DNA from: Loxodes magnus | Taxonomy: Eukaryota; Ciliophora; Karyorelictea; Loxodida; Loxodidae | Direction of reading: 5' to 3' | DNA: 64,000 nucleotides | Assembly: GCA_946699065.1 (NCBI GenBank) | Contig: CAMPDV010000102.1 | Span: forward strand, 1 to 64,000 | Shown: in pieces, positions 1 through 12,693 of the stretch | How positions within the stretch are numbered: position 1 is the first letter of the stretch | Layout of the letters: the number at the start of each line of letters is the position of its first letter | The notes under the pieces: model-generated | What the model was told of the DNA's origin: nothing | The model's input: only the letters and a program-made list of their open reading frames with translations | Database searches by the model: none | Made by a program: the position numbers and the translations under genes

Positions 1-3000
1 ACTTACTCTTTATTACTCTAATCTTATCAAAGTTCAAAACTTAAAAACTGAAATAAACTCTTTCTTTCTTACTTTTCTTCTTCACTTTACTTTTAAAACT
101 AACTACTTACTCTTTATTACTCTAATCTTATCAAAGTTCAAAACTTAAAAACTGAAATAAACTCTTTCTTTCTTACTTTTCTTCTTCACTTTACTTTTAA
201 AACTAACTACTTACTCTCTATAACTTATTAAAGTTCAAAACATAAAAACTGAAATAAACTCTTTCTTTCTTAATTTTCTTCTTCACTTTACTTTTAAAAC
301 TAACTACTTACTCTTTATTACTTATCAAAGTTCAAAACTTAAAAACTGAAATAAACTCTTTCTTTCTTACTTTTCTTCTTCACTTTACTTTTAAAACTAA
401 CTACTTACTCTTTATTACTCTAATCTTATCAAAGTTCAAAACTTAAAAACTGAAATAAACTCTTTCTTTCTTACTTTTCTTCTTCACTTTACTTTTAAAA
501 CTAACTACTTACTCTTTATAACTTATCAAAGTTCAACACTTAAAAACTGAAATAAACTCTTTCTTTCTTACTTTTCTTCTTCACTTTACTTTTAAAACTA
601 ACTACTTACTCTTTATTACTTATCAAAGTTCAAAACTTAAAAACTGAAATAAACTCTTTCTTTCTTACTTTTCTTCTTCACTTTACTTTTAAAACTAACT
701 ACTTACTCTTTATTACTCTAATCGTATCAAAGTTCAAAACTTAAAAACTGAAATAAACTCTTTCTTTCTTACTTTTCTTCTTCACTTTACTTTTAAAACT
801 AACTACTTACTCTTTATTACTCTAATCGTATCAAAGTTCAAAACTTAAAAACTGAAATAAACTCTTTCTTTCTTACTTTTCTTCTTCACTTTACTTTTAA
901 AACTAACTACTTACTCTTTATTACTCTAATCGTATCAAAGTTCAAAACTTAAAAACTGAAATAAACTCTTTCTTTCTTAATTTTCTTCTTCACTTTACTT
1001 TTAAAACTAACTACTTACTCTTTATTATTATCAAAGTTCAAAACTTAAAAACTGAAATAAACTCTTTCTTTCTTACTTTTCTTCTTCACTTTACTTTTAA
1101 AACTAACTACTTACTCTTTATTACTTATCAAAGTTCAAAACTTAAAAACTGAAATAAACTCTTTCTTTCTTACTTTTCTTTTTCACTTTACTTTTAAAAC
1201 TAACTACTTACTCTTTATTACTCTAATCTTATCAAAGTTCAACACTTAAAAACTGAAATAAACTCTTTCTTTCTTACTTTTCTTCTTCACTTTACTTTTA
1301 AAACTAACTACTTACTCTTTATTACTCTAAGCGTATCACATTCAAAACTTAAAAACTGAAATAAACTCTTTCTTTCTTACTTTTCTTCTTCACTTTACTT
1401 TTAAAACTAACTACTTACTCTTTATTACTTATCAAAGTTCAAAACTTAAAAACTGAAATAAACTCTTTCTTTCTTACTTTTCTTCTTCACTTTACTTTTA
1501 AAACTAACTACTTACTCTTTATTATTATCAAAGTTCAAAACTTAAAAACTGAAATAAACTCTTTCTTTCTTACTTTTCTTCTTCACTTTACTTTTAAAAC
1601 TAACTACTTACTCTTTATTACTTATCAAAGTTCAAAACTTAAAAACTGAAATAAACTCTTTCTTTCTTACTTTTCTTCTTCACTTTACTTTTAAAACTAA
1701 CTACTTACTCTTTATTACTTATCAAAGTTCAAAACTTAAAAACTGAAATAAACTCTTTCTTTCTTACTTTTCTTCTTCACTTTACTTTTAAAACTAACTA
1801 CTTACTCTTTATAACTTATCAAAGTTCAAAACTTAAAAACTGAAATAAACTCTTTCTTTCTTACTTTTCTTCTTCACTTTACTTTTAAAACTAACTACTT
1901 ACTCTTTATTACTTATCAAAGTTCAAAACTTAAAAACTGAAATAAACTCTTTCTATCTTACTTTTCTTCTTCACTTTACTTTTAAAACTAACTACTTACT
2001 CTTTATTACTCTAATCTTATCAAAGTTCAACACTTAAAAACTGAAATAAACTCTTTCTTTCTTACTTTTCTTCTTCACTTTACTTTTAAAACTAACTACT
2101 TACTCTTTATTACTCTAATCTTATCAAAGTTCAAAACTTAAAAACTGAAATAAACTCTTTCTTTCTTACTTTTCTTCTTCACTTTACTTTTAAAACTAAC
2201 TACTTACTCTTTATTACTTATCAAAGTTCAAAACTTAAAAACTGAAATAAACTCTTTCTTTCTTACTTTTCTTCTTCACTTTACTTTTAAAACTAACTAC
2301 TTACTCTTTATTATTATCAAAGTTCAAAACTTAAAAACTGAAATAAACTCTTTCTTTCTTACTTTTCTTCTTCACTTTACTTTTAAAACTAACTACTTAC
2401 TCTTTATTACTTATCAAAGTTCAAAACTTAAAAACTGAAATAAACTCTTTCTTTCTTACTTTTCTTCTTCACTTTACTTTTAAAACTAACTACTTACTCT
2501 TTATTACTTATCAAAGTTCAAAACTTAAAAACTGAAATAAACTCTTTCTTTCTTACTTTTCTTCTTCACTTTACTTTTAAAACTAACTACTTACTCTTTA
2601 TAACTTATCAAAGTTCAAAACTTAAAAACTGAAATAAACTCTTTCTTTCTTACTTTTCTTCTTCACTTTACTTTTAAAACTAACTACTTACTCTTTATTA
2701 CTTATCAAAGTTCAAAACTTAAAAACTGAAATAAACTCTTTCTATCTTACTTTTCTTCTTCACTTTACTTTTAAAACTAACTACTTACTCTTTATTACTC
2801 TAATCTTATCAAAGTTCAACACTTAAAAACTGAAATAAACTCTTTCTTTCTTACTTTTCTTCTTCACTTTACTTTTAAAACTAACTACTTACTCTTTATT
2901 ACTCTAATCTTATCAAAGTTCAAAACTTAAAAACTGAAATAAACTCTTTCTTTCTTACTTTTCTTCTTCACTTTACTTTTAAAACTAACTACTTACTCTT

Positions 3001-6000
3001 TATTACTCTAATCTTATCAAAGTTCAAAACTTAAAAACTGAAATAAACTCTTTCTTTCTTACTTTTCTTCTTCACTTTACTTTTAAAACTAACTACTTAC
3101 TCTCTATAACTTATTAAAGTTCAAAACATAAAAACTGAAATAAACTCTTTCTTTCTTAATTTTCTTCTTCACTTTACTTTTAAAACTAACTACTTACTCT
3201 TTATTACTTATCAAAGTTCAAAACTTAAAAACTGAAATAAACTCTTTCTTTCTTACTTTTCTTCTTCACTTTACTTTTAAAACTAACTACTTACTCTTTA
3301 TTACTCTAATCTTATCAAAGTTCAAAACTTAAAAACTGAAATAAACTCTTTCTTTCTTACTTTTCTTCTTCACTTTACTTTTAAAACTAACTACTTACTC
3401 TTTATAACTTATCAAAGTTCAACACTTAAAAACTGAAATAAACTCTTTCTTTCTTACTTTTCTTCTTCACTTTACTTTTAAAACTAACTACTTACTCTTT
3501 ATTACTTATCAAAGTTCAAAACTTAAAAACTGAAATAAACTCTTTCTTTCTTACTTTTCTTCTTCACTTTACTTTTAAAACTAACTACTTACTCTTTATT
3601 ACTCTAATCGTATCAAAGTTCAAAACTTAAAAACTGAAATAAACTCTTTCTTTCTTACTTTTCTTCTTCACTTTACTTTTAAAACTAACTACTTACTCTT
3701 TATTACTCTAATCGTATCAAAGTTCAAAACTTAAAAACTGAAATAAACTCTTTCTTTCTTACTTTTCTTCTTCACTTTACTTTTAAAACTAACTACTTAC
3801 TCTTTATTACTCTAATCGTATCAAAGTTCAAAACTTAAAAACTGAAATAAACTCTTTCTTTCTTAATTTTCTTCTTCACTTTACTTTTAAAACTAACTAC
3901 TTACTCTTTATTATTATCAAAGTTCAAAACTTAAAAACTGAAATAAACTCTTTCTTTCTTACTTTTCTTCTTCACTTTACTTTTAAAACTAACTACTTAC
4001 TCTTTATTACTTATCAAAGTTCAAAACTTAAAAACTGAAATAAACTCTTTCTTTCTTACTTTTCTTTTTCACTTTACTTTTAAAACTAACTACTTACTCT
4101 TTATTACTCTAATCTTATCAAAGTTCAACACTTAAAAACTGAAATAAACTCTTTCTTTCTTACTTTTCTTCTTCACTTTACTTTTAAAACTAACTACTTA
4201 CTCTTTATTACTCTAAGCGTATCACATTCAAAACTTAAAAACTGAAATAAACTCTTTCTTTCTTACTTTTCTTCTTCACTTTACTTTTAAAACTAACTAC
4301 TTACTCTTTATTACTTATCAAAGTTCAAAACTTAAAAACTGAAATAAACTCTTTCTTTCTTACTTTTCTTCTTCACTTTACTTTTAAAACTAACTACTTA
4401 CTCTTTATTATTATCAAAGTTCAAAACTTAAAAACTGAAATAAACTCTTTCTTTCTTACTTTTCTTCTTCACTTTACTTTTAAAACTAACTACTTACTCT
4501 TTATTACTTATCAAAGTTCAAAACTTAAAAACTGAAATAAACTCTTTCTTTCTTACTTTTCTTCTTCACTTTACTTTTAAAACTAACTACTTACTCTTTA
4601 TTACTTATCAAAGTTCAAAACTTAAAAACTGAAATAAACTCTTTCTTTCTTACTTTTCTTCTTCACTTTACTTTTAAAACTAACTACTTACTCTTTATAA
4701 CTTATCAAAGTTCAAAACTTAAAAACTGAAATAAACTCTTTCTTTCTTACTTTTCTTCTTCACTTTACTTTTAAAACTAACTACTTACTCTTTATTACTT
4801 ATCAAAGTTCAAAACTTAAAAACTGAAATAAACTCTTTCTATCTTACTTTTCTTCTTCACTTTACTTTTAAAACTAACTACTTACTCTTTATTACTCTAA
4901 TCTTATCAAAGTTCAACACTTAAAAACTGAAATAAACTCTTTCTTTCTTACTTTTCTTCTTCACTTTACTTTTAAAACTAACTACTTACTCTTTATTACT
5001 CTAATCTTATCAAAGTTCAAAACTTAAAAACTGAAATAAACTCTTTCTTTCTTACTTTTCTTCTTCACTTTACTTTTAAAACTAACTACTTACTCTTTAT
5101 TACTCTAATCTTATCAAAGTTCAAAACTTAAAAACTGAAATAAACTCTTTCTTTCTTACTTTTCTTCTTCACTTTACTTTTAAAACTAACTACTTACTCT
5201 CTATAACTTATTAAAGTTCAAAACATAAAAACTGAAATAAACTCTTTCTTTCTTAATTTTCTTCTTCACTTTACTTTTAAAACTAACTACTTACTCTTTA
5301 TTACTTATCAAAGTTCAAAACTTAAAAACTGAAATAAACTCTTTCTTTCTTACTTTTCTTCTTCACTTTACTTTTAAAACTAACTACTTACTCTTTATTA
5401 CTCTAATCTTATCAAAGTTCAAAACTTAAAAACTGAAATAAACTCTTTCTTTCTTACTTTTCTTCTTCACTTTACTTTTAAAACTAACTACTTACTCTTT
5501 ATAACTTATCAAAGTTCAACACTTAAAAACTGAAATAAACTCTTTCTTTCTTACTTTTCTTCTTCACTTTACTTTTAAAACTAACTACTTACTCTTTATT
5601 ACTTATCAAAGTTCAAAACTTAAAAACTGAAATAAACTCTTTCTTTCTTACTTTTCTTCTTCACTTTACTTTTAAAACTAACTACTTACTCTTTATTACT
5701 CTAATCGTATCAAAGTTCAAAACTTAAAAACTGAAATAAACTCTTTCTTTCTTACTTTTCTTCTTCACTTTACTTTTAAAACTAACTACTTACTCTTTAT
5801 TACTCTAATCGTATCAAAGTTCAAAACTTAAAAACTGAAATAAACTCTTTCTTTCTTACTTTTCTTCTTCACTTTACTTTTAAAACTAACTACTTACTCT
5901 TTATTACTCTAATCTTGTCAAAGTTCAAAACTTAAAAACTGAAATAAACTCTTTCTTTCTTACTTTTCTTCTTCACTTTACTTTTAAAACTAACTACTTA

Positions 6001-9000
6001 CTCTTTATTACTCTAATCGTATCAAAGTTCAAAACTTAAAAACTGATATTACTCTTTCTTTCTTACTTTTCTTCTTCACTTTACTTTTAAAACTAACTAC
6101 TTACTCTTTATTACTTATCAAAGTTCAACACTTAAAAACTGAAATAAACTCTTTCTTTCTTACTTTTCTTCTTCACTTTACTTTTAAAACTAACTACTTA
6201 CTCTTTATAACTTATCAAAGTTCAACACTTAAAAACTGAAATAAACTCTTTCTTTCTTACTTTTCTTCTTCACTTTACTTTTAAAACTAACTACTTACTC
6301 TTTATTACTTATCAAAGTTCAAAACTTAAAAACTGAAATTACTCTTTCTTTCTTACTTTTCTTCTTCACTTTACTTTTAAAACTAACTACTTACTCTTTA
6401 TTACTTATCAAAGTTCAAAACTTAAAAACTGAAATAAACTCTTTCTTTCTTACTTTTCTTCTTCACTTTACTTTTAAAACTAACTACTTACTCTTTATTA
6501 TTATCAAAGTTCAAAACTTAAAAACTGAAATAAACTCTTTCTTTCTTACTTTTCTTCTTCACTTTACTTTTAAAACTAACTACTTACTCTTTATTACTTA
6601 TCAAAGTTCAAAACTTAAAAACTGAAATAAACTCTTTCTTTCTTACTTTTCTTCTTCACTTTACTTTTAAAACTAACTACTTACTCTTTATTACTTATCA
6701 AAGTTCAAAACTTAAAAACTGAAATAAACTCTTTCTTTCTTACTTTTCTTCTTCACTTTACTTTTAAAACTAACTACTTACTCTTTATTACTCTAATCTT
6801 ATCAAAGTTCAAAACTTAAAAACTGAAATAAACTCTTTCTTTCTTACTTTTCTTCTTCACTTTACTTTTAAAACTAACTACTTACTCTTTATTACTTATC
6901 AAAGTTCAAAACTTAAAAACTGAAATAAACTCTTTCTATCTTACTTTTCTTCTTCACTTTACTTTTAAAACTAACTACTTACTCTTTATTACTCTAATCT
7001 TGTCAAAGTTCAAAACTTAAAAACTGAAATAAACTCTTTCTTTCTTACTTTTCTTCTTCACTTTACTTTTAAAACTAACTACTTACTCTTTATTACTCTA
7101 ATCGTATCAAAGTTCAAAACTTAAAAACTGATATTACTCTTTCTTTCTTACTTTTCTTCTTCACTTTACTTTTAAAACTAACTACTTACTCTTTATAACT
7201 TATCAAAGTTCAAAACTTAAAAACTGAAATAAACTCTTTCTTTCTTAATTTTCTTCTTCACTTTACTTTTAAAACTAACTACTTACTCTTTATAACTTAT
7301 CAAAGTTCAAAACTTAAAAACTGAAATAAACTCTTTCTTTCTTACTTTTCTTCTTCACTTTAATTTTAAAACTAACTACTTACTCTTTATTACTCTAAGC
7401 GTATCACATTCAAAACTTAAAAACTGAAATAAACTCTTTCTTTCTTACTTTTCTTCTTCACTTTACTTTTAAAACTAACTACTTACTCTTTATTACTCTA
7501 ATCTTATCAAAGTTCAAAACTTAAAAACTGAAATTACTCTTTCTTTCTTACTTTTCTTCTTCACTTTACTTTTAAAACTAACTACTTACTCTTTATTACT
7601 CTAATCATATCAAAGTTCAACACTTAAAAACTGAAATAAACTCTTTCTTTCTTACTTTTCTTCTTCACTTTACTTTTAAAACTAACTACTTACTCTTTAT
7701 TACTCTAATCTTATCAAAGTTCAAAACTTAAAAACTGAAATAAACTCTTTCTTTCTTACTTTTCTTCTTCACTTTACTTTTAAAACTAACTACTTACTCT
7801 TTATAACTTATTAAAGTTCAAAACATAAAAACTGAAATAAACTCTTTCTTTCTTAATTTACTTCTTCACTTTAATTTTAAAACTAACTACTTACTCTTTA
7901 TTACTCTAAGCGTATCACATTCAAAACTTAAAAACTGAAATAAACTCTTTCTTTCTTACTTTTCTTCTTCACTTTACTTTTAAAACTAACTACTTACTCT
8001 TTATTACTTATCAAAGTTCAAAACTTAAAAACTGAAATAAACTCTTTCTTTCTTACTTTTCTTCTTCACTTTACTTTTAAAACTAACTACTTACTCTTTA
8101 TTACTCTAATCTTGTCAAAGTTCAAAACTTAAAAACTGAAATAAACTCTTTCTTTCTTACTTTTCTTCTTCACTTTACTTTTAAAACTAACTACTTACTC
8201 TTTATTACTTATCAAAGTTCAAAACTTAAAAACTGAAATAAACTCTTTCTTTCTTACTTTTCTTCTTCACTTTACTTTTAAAACTAACTACTTACTCTTT
8301 ATTACTCTAATCGTATCAAAGTTCAAAACTTAAAAACTGAAATAAACTCTTTCTTTCTTACTTTTCTTCTTCACTTTAATTTTAAAACTAACTACTTACT
8401 CTTTATTACTCTAAGCGTATCACATTCAAAACTTAAAAACTGAAATAAACTCTTTCTTTCTTACTTTTCTTCTTCACTTTACTTTTAAAACTAACTACTT
8501 ACTCTTTATTACTCTAATCTTATCAAAGTTCAAAACTTAAAAACTGAAATTACTCTTTCTTTCTTACTTTTCTTCTTCACTTTACTTTTAAAACTAACTA
8601 CTTACTCTTTATTACTCTAATCATATCAAAGTTCAACACTTAAAAACTGAAATAAACTCTTTCTTTCTTACTTTTCTTCTTCACTTTACTTTTAAAACTA
8701 ACTACTTACTCTTTATTACTCTAATCTTATCAAAGTTCAAAACTTAAAAACTGAAATAAACTCTTTCTTTCTTACTTTTCTTCTTCACTTTACTTTTAAA
8801 ACTAACTACTTACTCTTTATAACTTATTAAAGTTCAAAACATAAAAACTGAAATAAACTCTTTCTTTCTTAATTTACTTCTTCACTTTAATTTTAAAACT
8901 AACTACTTACTCTTTATTACTCTAAGCGTATCACATTCAAAACTTAAAAACTGAAATAAACTCTTTCTTTCTTACTTTTCTTCTTCACTTTACTTTTAAA

Positions 9001-10518
9001 ACTAACTACTTACTCTTTATTACTTATCAAAGTTCAAAACTTAAAAACTGAAATAAACTCTTTCTTTCTTACTTTTCTTCTTCACTTTACTTTTAAAACT
9101 AACTACTTACTCTTTATTACTCTAATCTTGTCAAAGTTCAAAACTTAAAAACTGAAATAAACTCTTTCTTTCTTACTTTTCTTCTTCACTTTACTTTTAA
9201 AACTAACTACTTACTCTTTATAACTTATCAAAGTTCAACACTTAAAAACTGAAATAAACTCTTTCTTTCTTACTTTTCTTCTTCACTTTACTTTTAAAAC
9301 TAACTACTTACTCTTTATTACTTATCAAAGTTCAAAACTTAAAAACTGAAATAAACTCTTTCTTTCTTACTTTTCTTCTTCACTTTACTTTTAAAACTAA
9401 CTACTTACTCTTTATTACTCTAATCGTATCAAAGTTCAAAACTTAAAAACTGAAATAAACTCTTTCTTTCTTACTTTTCTTCTTCACTTTACTTTTAAAA
9501 CTAACTACTTACTCTTTATTACTCTAATCTTATCAAAGTTCAACACTTAAAAACTGAAATAAACTCTTTCTTTCTTACTTTTCTTCTTCACTTTACTTTT
9601 AAAACTAACTACTTAATCTTTATTACTCTAATCTTATCAAAGTTCAAAACTTAAAAACTGAAATAAACTCTTTCTTTCTTACTTTTCTTCTTCACTTTAC
9701 TTTTAAAACTAACTACTTACTCTTTATTACTCTAATCGTATCAAAGTTCAAAACTTAAAAACTGAAATAAACTCTTTCTTTCTTACTTTTCTTCTTCACT
9801 TTACTTTTAAAACTAACTACTTTCTCTTTATTTCTCTAATCTTATCAAAGTTCAAAACTTAAAAACTGAAATTACTCTTTCTTTCTTACTTTTCTTCTTC
9901 ACTTTACTTTTAAAACTAACTACTTACTCTTTATAACTTATCAAAGTTCAACACTTAAAAACTGAAATAAACTCTTTCTTTCTTACTTTTCTTCTTCACT
10001 TTACTTTTAAAACTAACTACTTACTCTTTATTACTCTAATCTTATCAAAGTTCAAAACTTAAAAACTGAAATAAACTCTTTCTTTCTTACTTTTCTTCTT
10101 CACTTTACTTTTAAAACTAACTACTTACTCTTTATTACTCTAATCTTATCAAAGTTCAAAACTTAAAAACTGAAATTACTCTTTCTTTCTTACTTTTCTT
10201 CTTCACTTTACTTTTAAAACTAACTACTTACTCTTTATTACTCTAATCATATCAAAGTTCAACACTTAAAAACTGAAATTACCCTTTCTTTCTTACTTTT
10301 CTTCTTCACTTTACTTTTAAAACTAACTACTTACTCTTTATTACTCTAATCTTATCAAAGTTCAAAACTTAAAAACTGAAATAAACTCTTTCTTTCTTAC
10401 TTTTCTTCTTCACTTTACTTTTAAAACTAACTACTTACTCTTTATTACTCTTATCTTATCAAAGTTCAAAACTGAAAAACTGAAATTACTCTTTCTTTCT
10501 TACTTTTCTTCTTCACTT
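1..10518. repeat. Satellite array, about 97-104-nt units with higher-order duplications
   Basis: About 100 tandem units fill the first 10.5 kb. The full unit is 104 nt; shorter variants lose the CTAATC stretch or a neighbouring TA. Units share a pyrimidine tract (TTTCTTTCTTACTTTTC) and the block AAACTTAAAAACTGAAAT. The written strand is almost G-free (about two G per unit). Marker variants recur at fixed spacings, which reveals larger duplications: TTACTCTCTA at 211, 3097 and 5194; TTCTATCTTA at 1951, 2740 and 4838; CTAAGCGTATCAC at 7395, 7906, 8411 and 8922. No convincing gene lies inside. The left edge is open at the window boundary. A centromeric, telomere-adjacent or heterochromatic role is possible but not shown. 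Confidence 0.97.
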
Positions 10519-10529
10519 TTCCAAATACT

Positions 10530-10800
10530 TATTTTATCTCAAATCTTACTCCTTAAAACTCAAAATCTTTCTTTACTTCTTCACTTTTTAAACTATTTTT
10601 TTTATCTCAAATCTTACTCCTTAAAACGTAAAATCTTTCTTCTTTTCTTACTTTACTTCTTCACTTTTTAAACTATTTTTTTTATCTCAAATCTTACTCC
10701 TTAAAACTAAAAATCTTTCTTCTTTTCTTACTTTACTTCTTCACTTTTTAAACTATTTTTTTTATCTCAAATCTTACTCCTTAAAACTAAAATTCTTTTT
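10530..10800. repeat. Second tandem repeat, 80-nt unit
   Basis: TTTATCTCAAATCTTACTCC recurs at 10533, 10601, 10681 and 10761. The period is 80 nt after a shorter first unit of 68 nt. It follows the main satellite directly, shares its pyrimidine-rich G-poor style, and decays into T-rich low-complexity DNA after 10800. Confidence 0.9.
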
Positions 10801-12690
10801 TTTTTCAACTTCAATTCTCTTTGAAATCTTATTTCTCTTTTATTTTTTTATTATTTTATAACTTTCATTTTTCTAACTGATTTTCAGTATCTTTTACTTT
10901 TCTTTGTGCTTTTTTTTAATAATAAATTTTTTTCAAGTTTTAATTTTTTTTTTTTTATTCCTAATTTTATTTTTTATTACTACTATCAAATTTTTCAATT
11001 ATTCAACGTTTATTTTATATGTGAGTTTTTTATTTAATTGTATATTCTATCTTTATTGCACTTTTTTTACTTCTACTTTTATTTAATCATGCAGGTTTTT
11101 TTTTTTTTTTATTTTTTCAAAACTTTCTCTTATATTTTTTCTTTGTATTTGAAATTTATATTACTCGAAATTTATTATTTTCTTTATTGCTTTTTTTTTT
11201 TATTAACTGATAGATTTTATCACATTTTTTTATTTAAAACCTAATTTTTTGATGCATTGTTCCTTCTTAAAAATTTTTCTGTATTTTAAAGTTTCGAAAA
11301 AAAAGGCTTTTTATTTTTCACTTTGTTATAGCATATTTTTTTGCTTTGTATTAAAGTATATTTTTTTAATTTTCATTTCTTTAAAGCTTATTATTTTTTC
11401 ACATTTATTTATTCCGTCCCGAAAATCTCTTTGTTGGCAAAACTCTGAGCAAAAAAAACCTTTTTTTTGCTTCTGATTTCTAATATACATCAAAATGAAA
11501 TCTCGGTCCAAAATTCTAAGTTTATTCTTTCCAAAAAAACGTATTGCAGTGTAAAAAGCTGAGCAAAAAAACAAAATTATATTTTTCACGATTTATTGCT
11601 TAAAATACTCTTTTTCACCATTCTTTTAGCTTTAAAAATCAAAAAAAATGTTAAAACCAAATTCTTAAAATTTCGAACGACCAAAATCAACAATTTATAA
11701 AATCGAAATTTCAAATTTTCGAAAACCAATATTAAAAATTTTAAAATCCCAATTCAAAAATTTATAAATCCAAAACCAAAATCGAAAAAATTCAAATTCA
11801 AAACCAAAATCAAAAAAATATCTCAAATTTTTTTATTGACATTTTTTTCAAAAACCCTTTCTACTTTAAAACTTTTTCTAAAAAAAATTCCTTTATGACC
11901 TTCTACTAATCCCGAAATCTCCTTGTTTATTCCGTCCCAACTCAGCCCTTTGTTGTAAAACGCTTAGCAAAAAAAGACTTTTTTATTTTTTGCAATTTTC
12001 AGGCTTCTACTGATAGATAAAATCTGAAAAAAACTTATACGAAACTTTTTACTATTGAAAAATATAACAATAATATAAATTACAAAGAAATAGATTTAAA
12101 AAAACATCGCAATTGCTTAGAAAAAACCTTTGCGAAATTTCTTAGCACTTGAAATAATACAAATTAAAAAGAAGTAAGCTCGAATTAAAAAAAATTCTGT
12201 TTACCGCTCAGAAAAAAAAAACTTTATAAAGACTTATAGCTTAGAAAAATTTTCTAGCCCCTTTGAATTAAATACTTCTTTAAAAATCCTTAAATACTTC
12301 AAACTTTCTTTTAATAAATAAAATAAAAAATATAAAGTTATTATACTTAAATAATTAAACTACTCAATAATAAAATAAAGACTTAATATTATTTTAATGC
12401 TTTAAATATTCCTTCATACTTATACCTAAGTAATTTAAAAAGAAAATAACTACATAAATTAATTTTAACTACTCGTTTTTTTATTAGACTTGATTACCAA
12501 AAGACATTAAAAAATTTAAATAAATAACTTAATAAAACTTTAAAACTTAAGTACACTTGACAAAGAATATATACTCAACATAAAGAATTAAAGAAAAAAC
12601 TTAAAGAAAGACTTAAAGAAAGACTTAAAGAAATAACTTAAATATATTTTAATTTTTAAAACTTAATCAAAAAAATACTTAATACATACT
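10801..12690. other. Low-complexity AT-rich spacer
   Basis: T-tracts on one side and A-tracts on the other, with no protein-like frame on either strand. It holds two diverged copies of a short block: ATTCCGTCC near 11411 and 11930, each followed by TTTGTTG and then by a GAGCAAAAAA or TAGCAAAAAA run. From 11640 to 11830 there are short A-rich echoes of the type AAAACCAAAATC. The final 100 nt are the 3' flank of the kinase-WD40 gene. Confidence 0.6.
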
Positions 12691-12693
12691 TGC

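Noticed and set aside
1-10518. CRISPR array
   Set aside because: Units are tandem without spacers, and the organism is a eukaryote.
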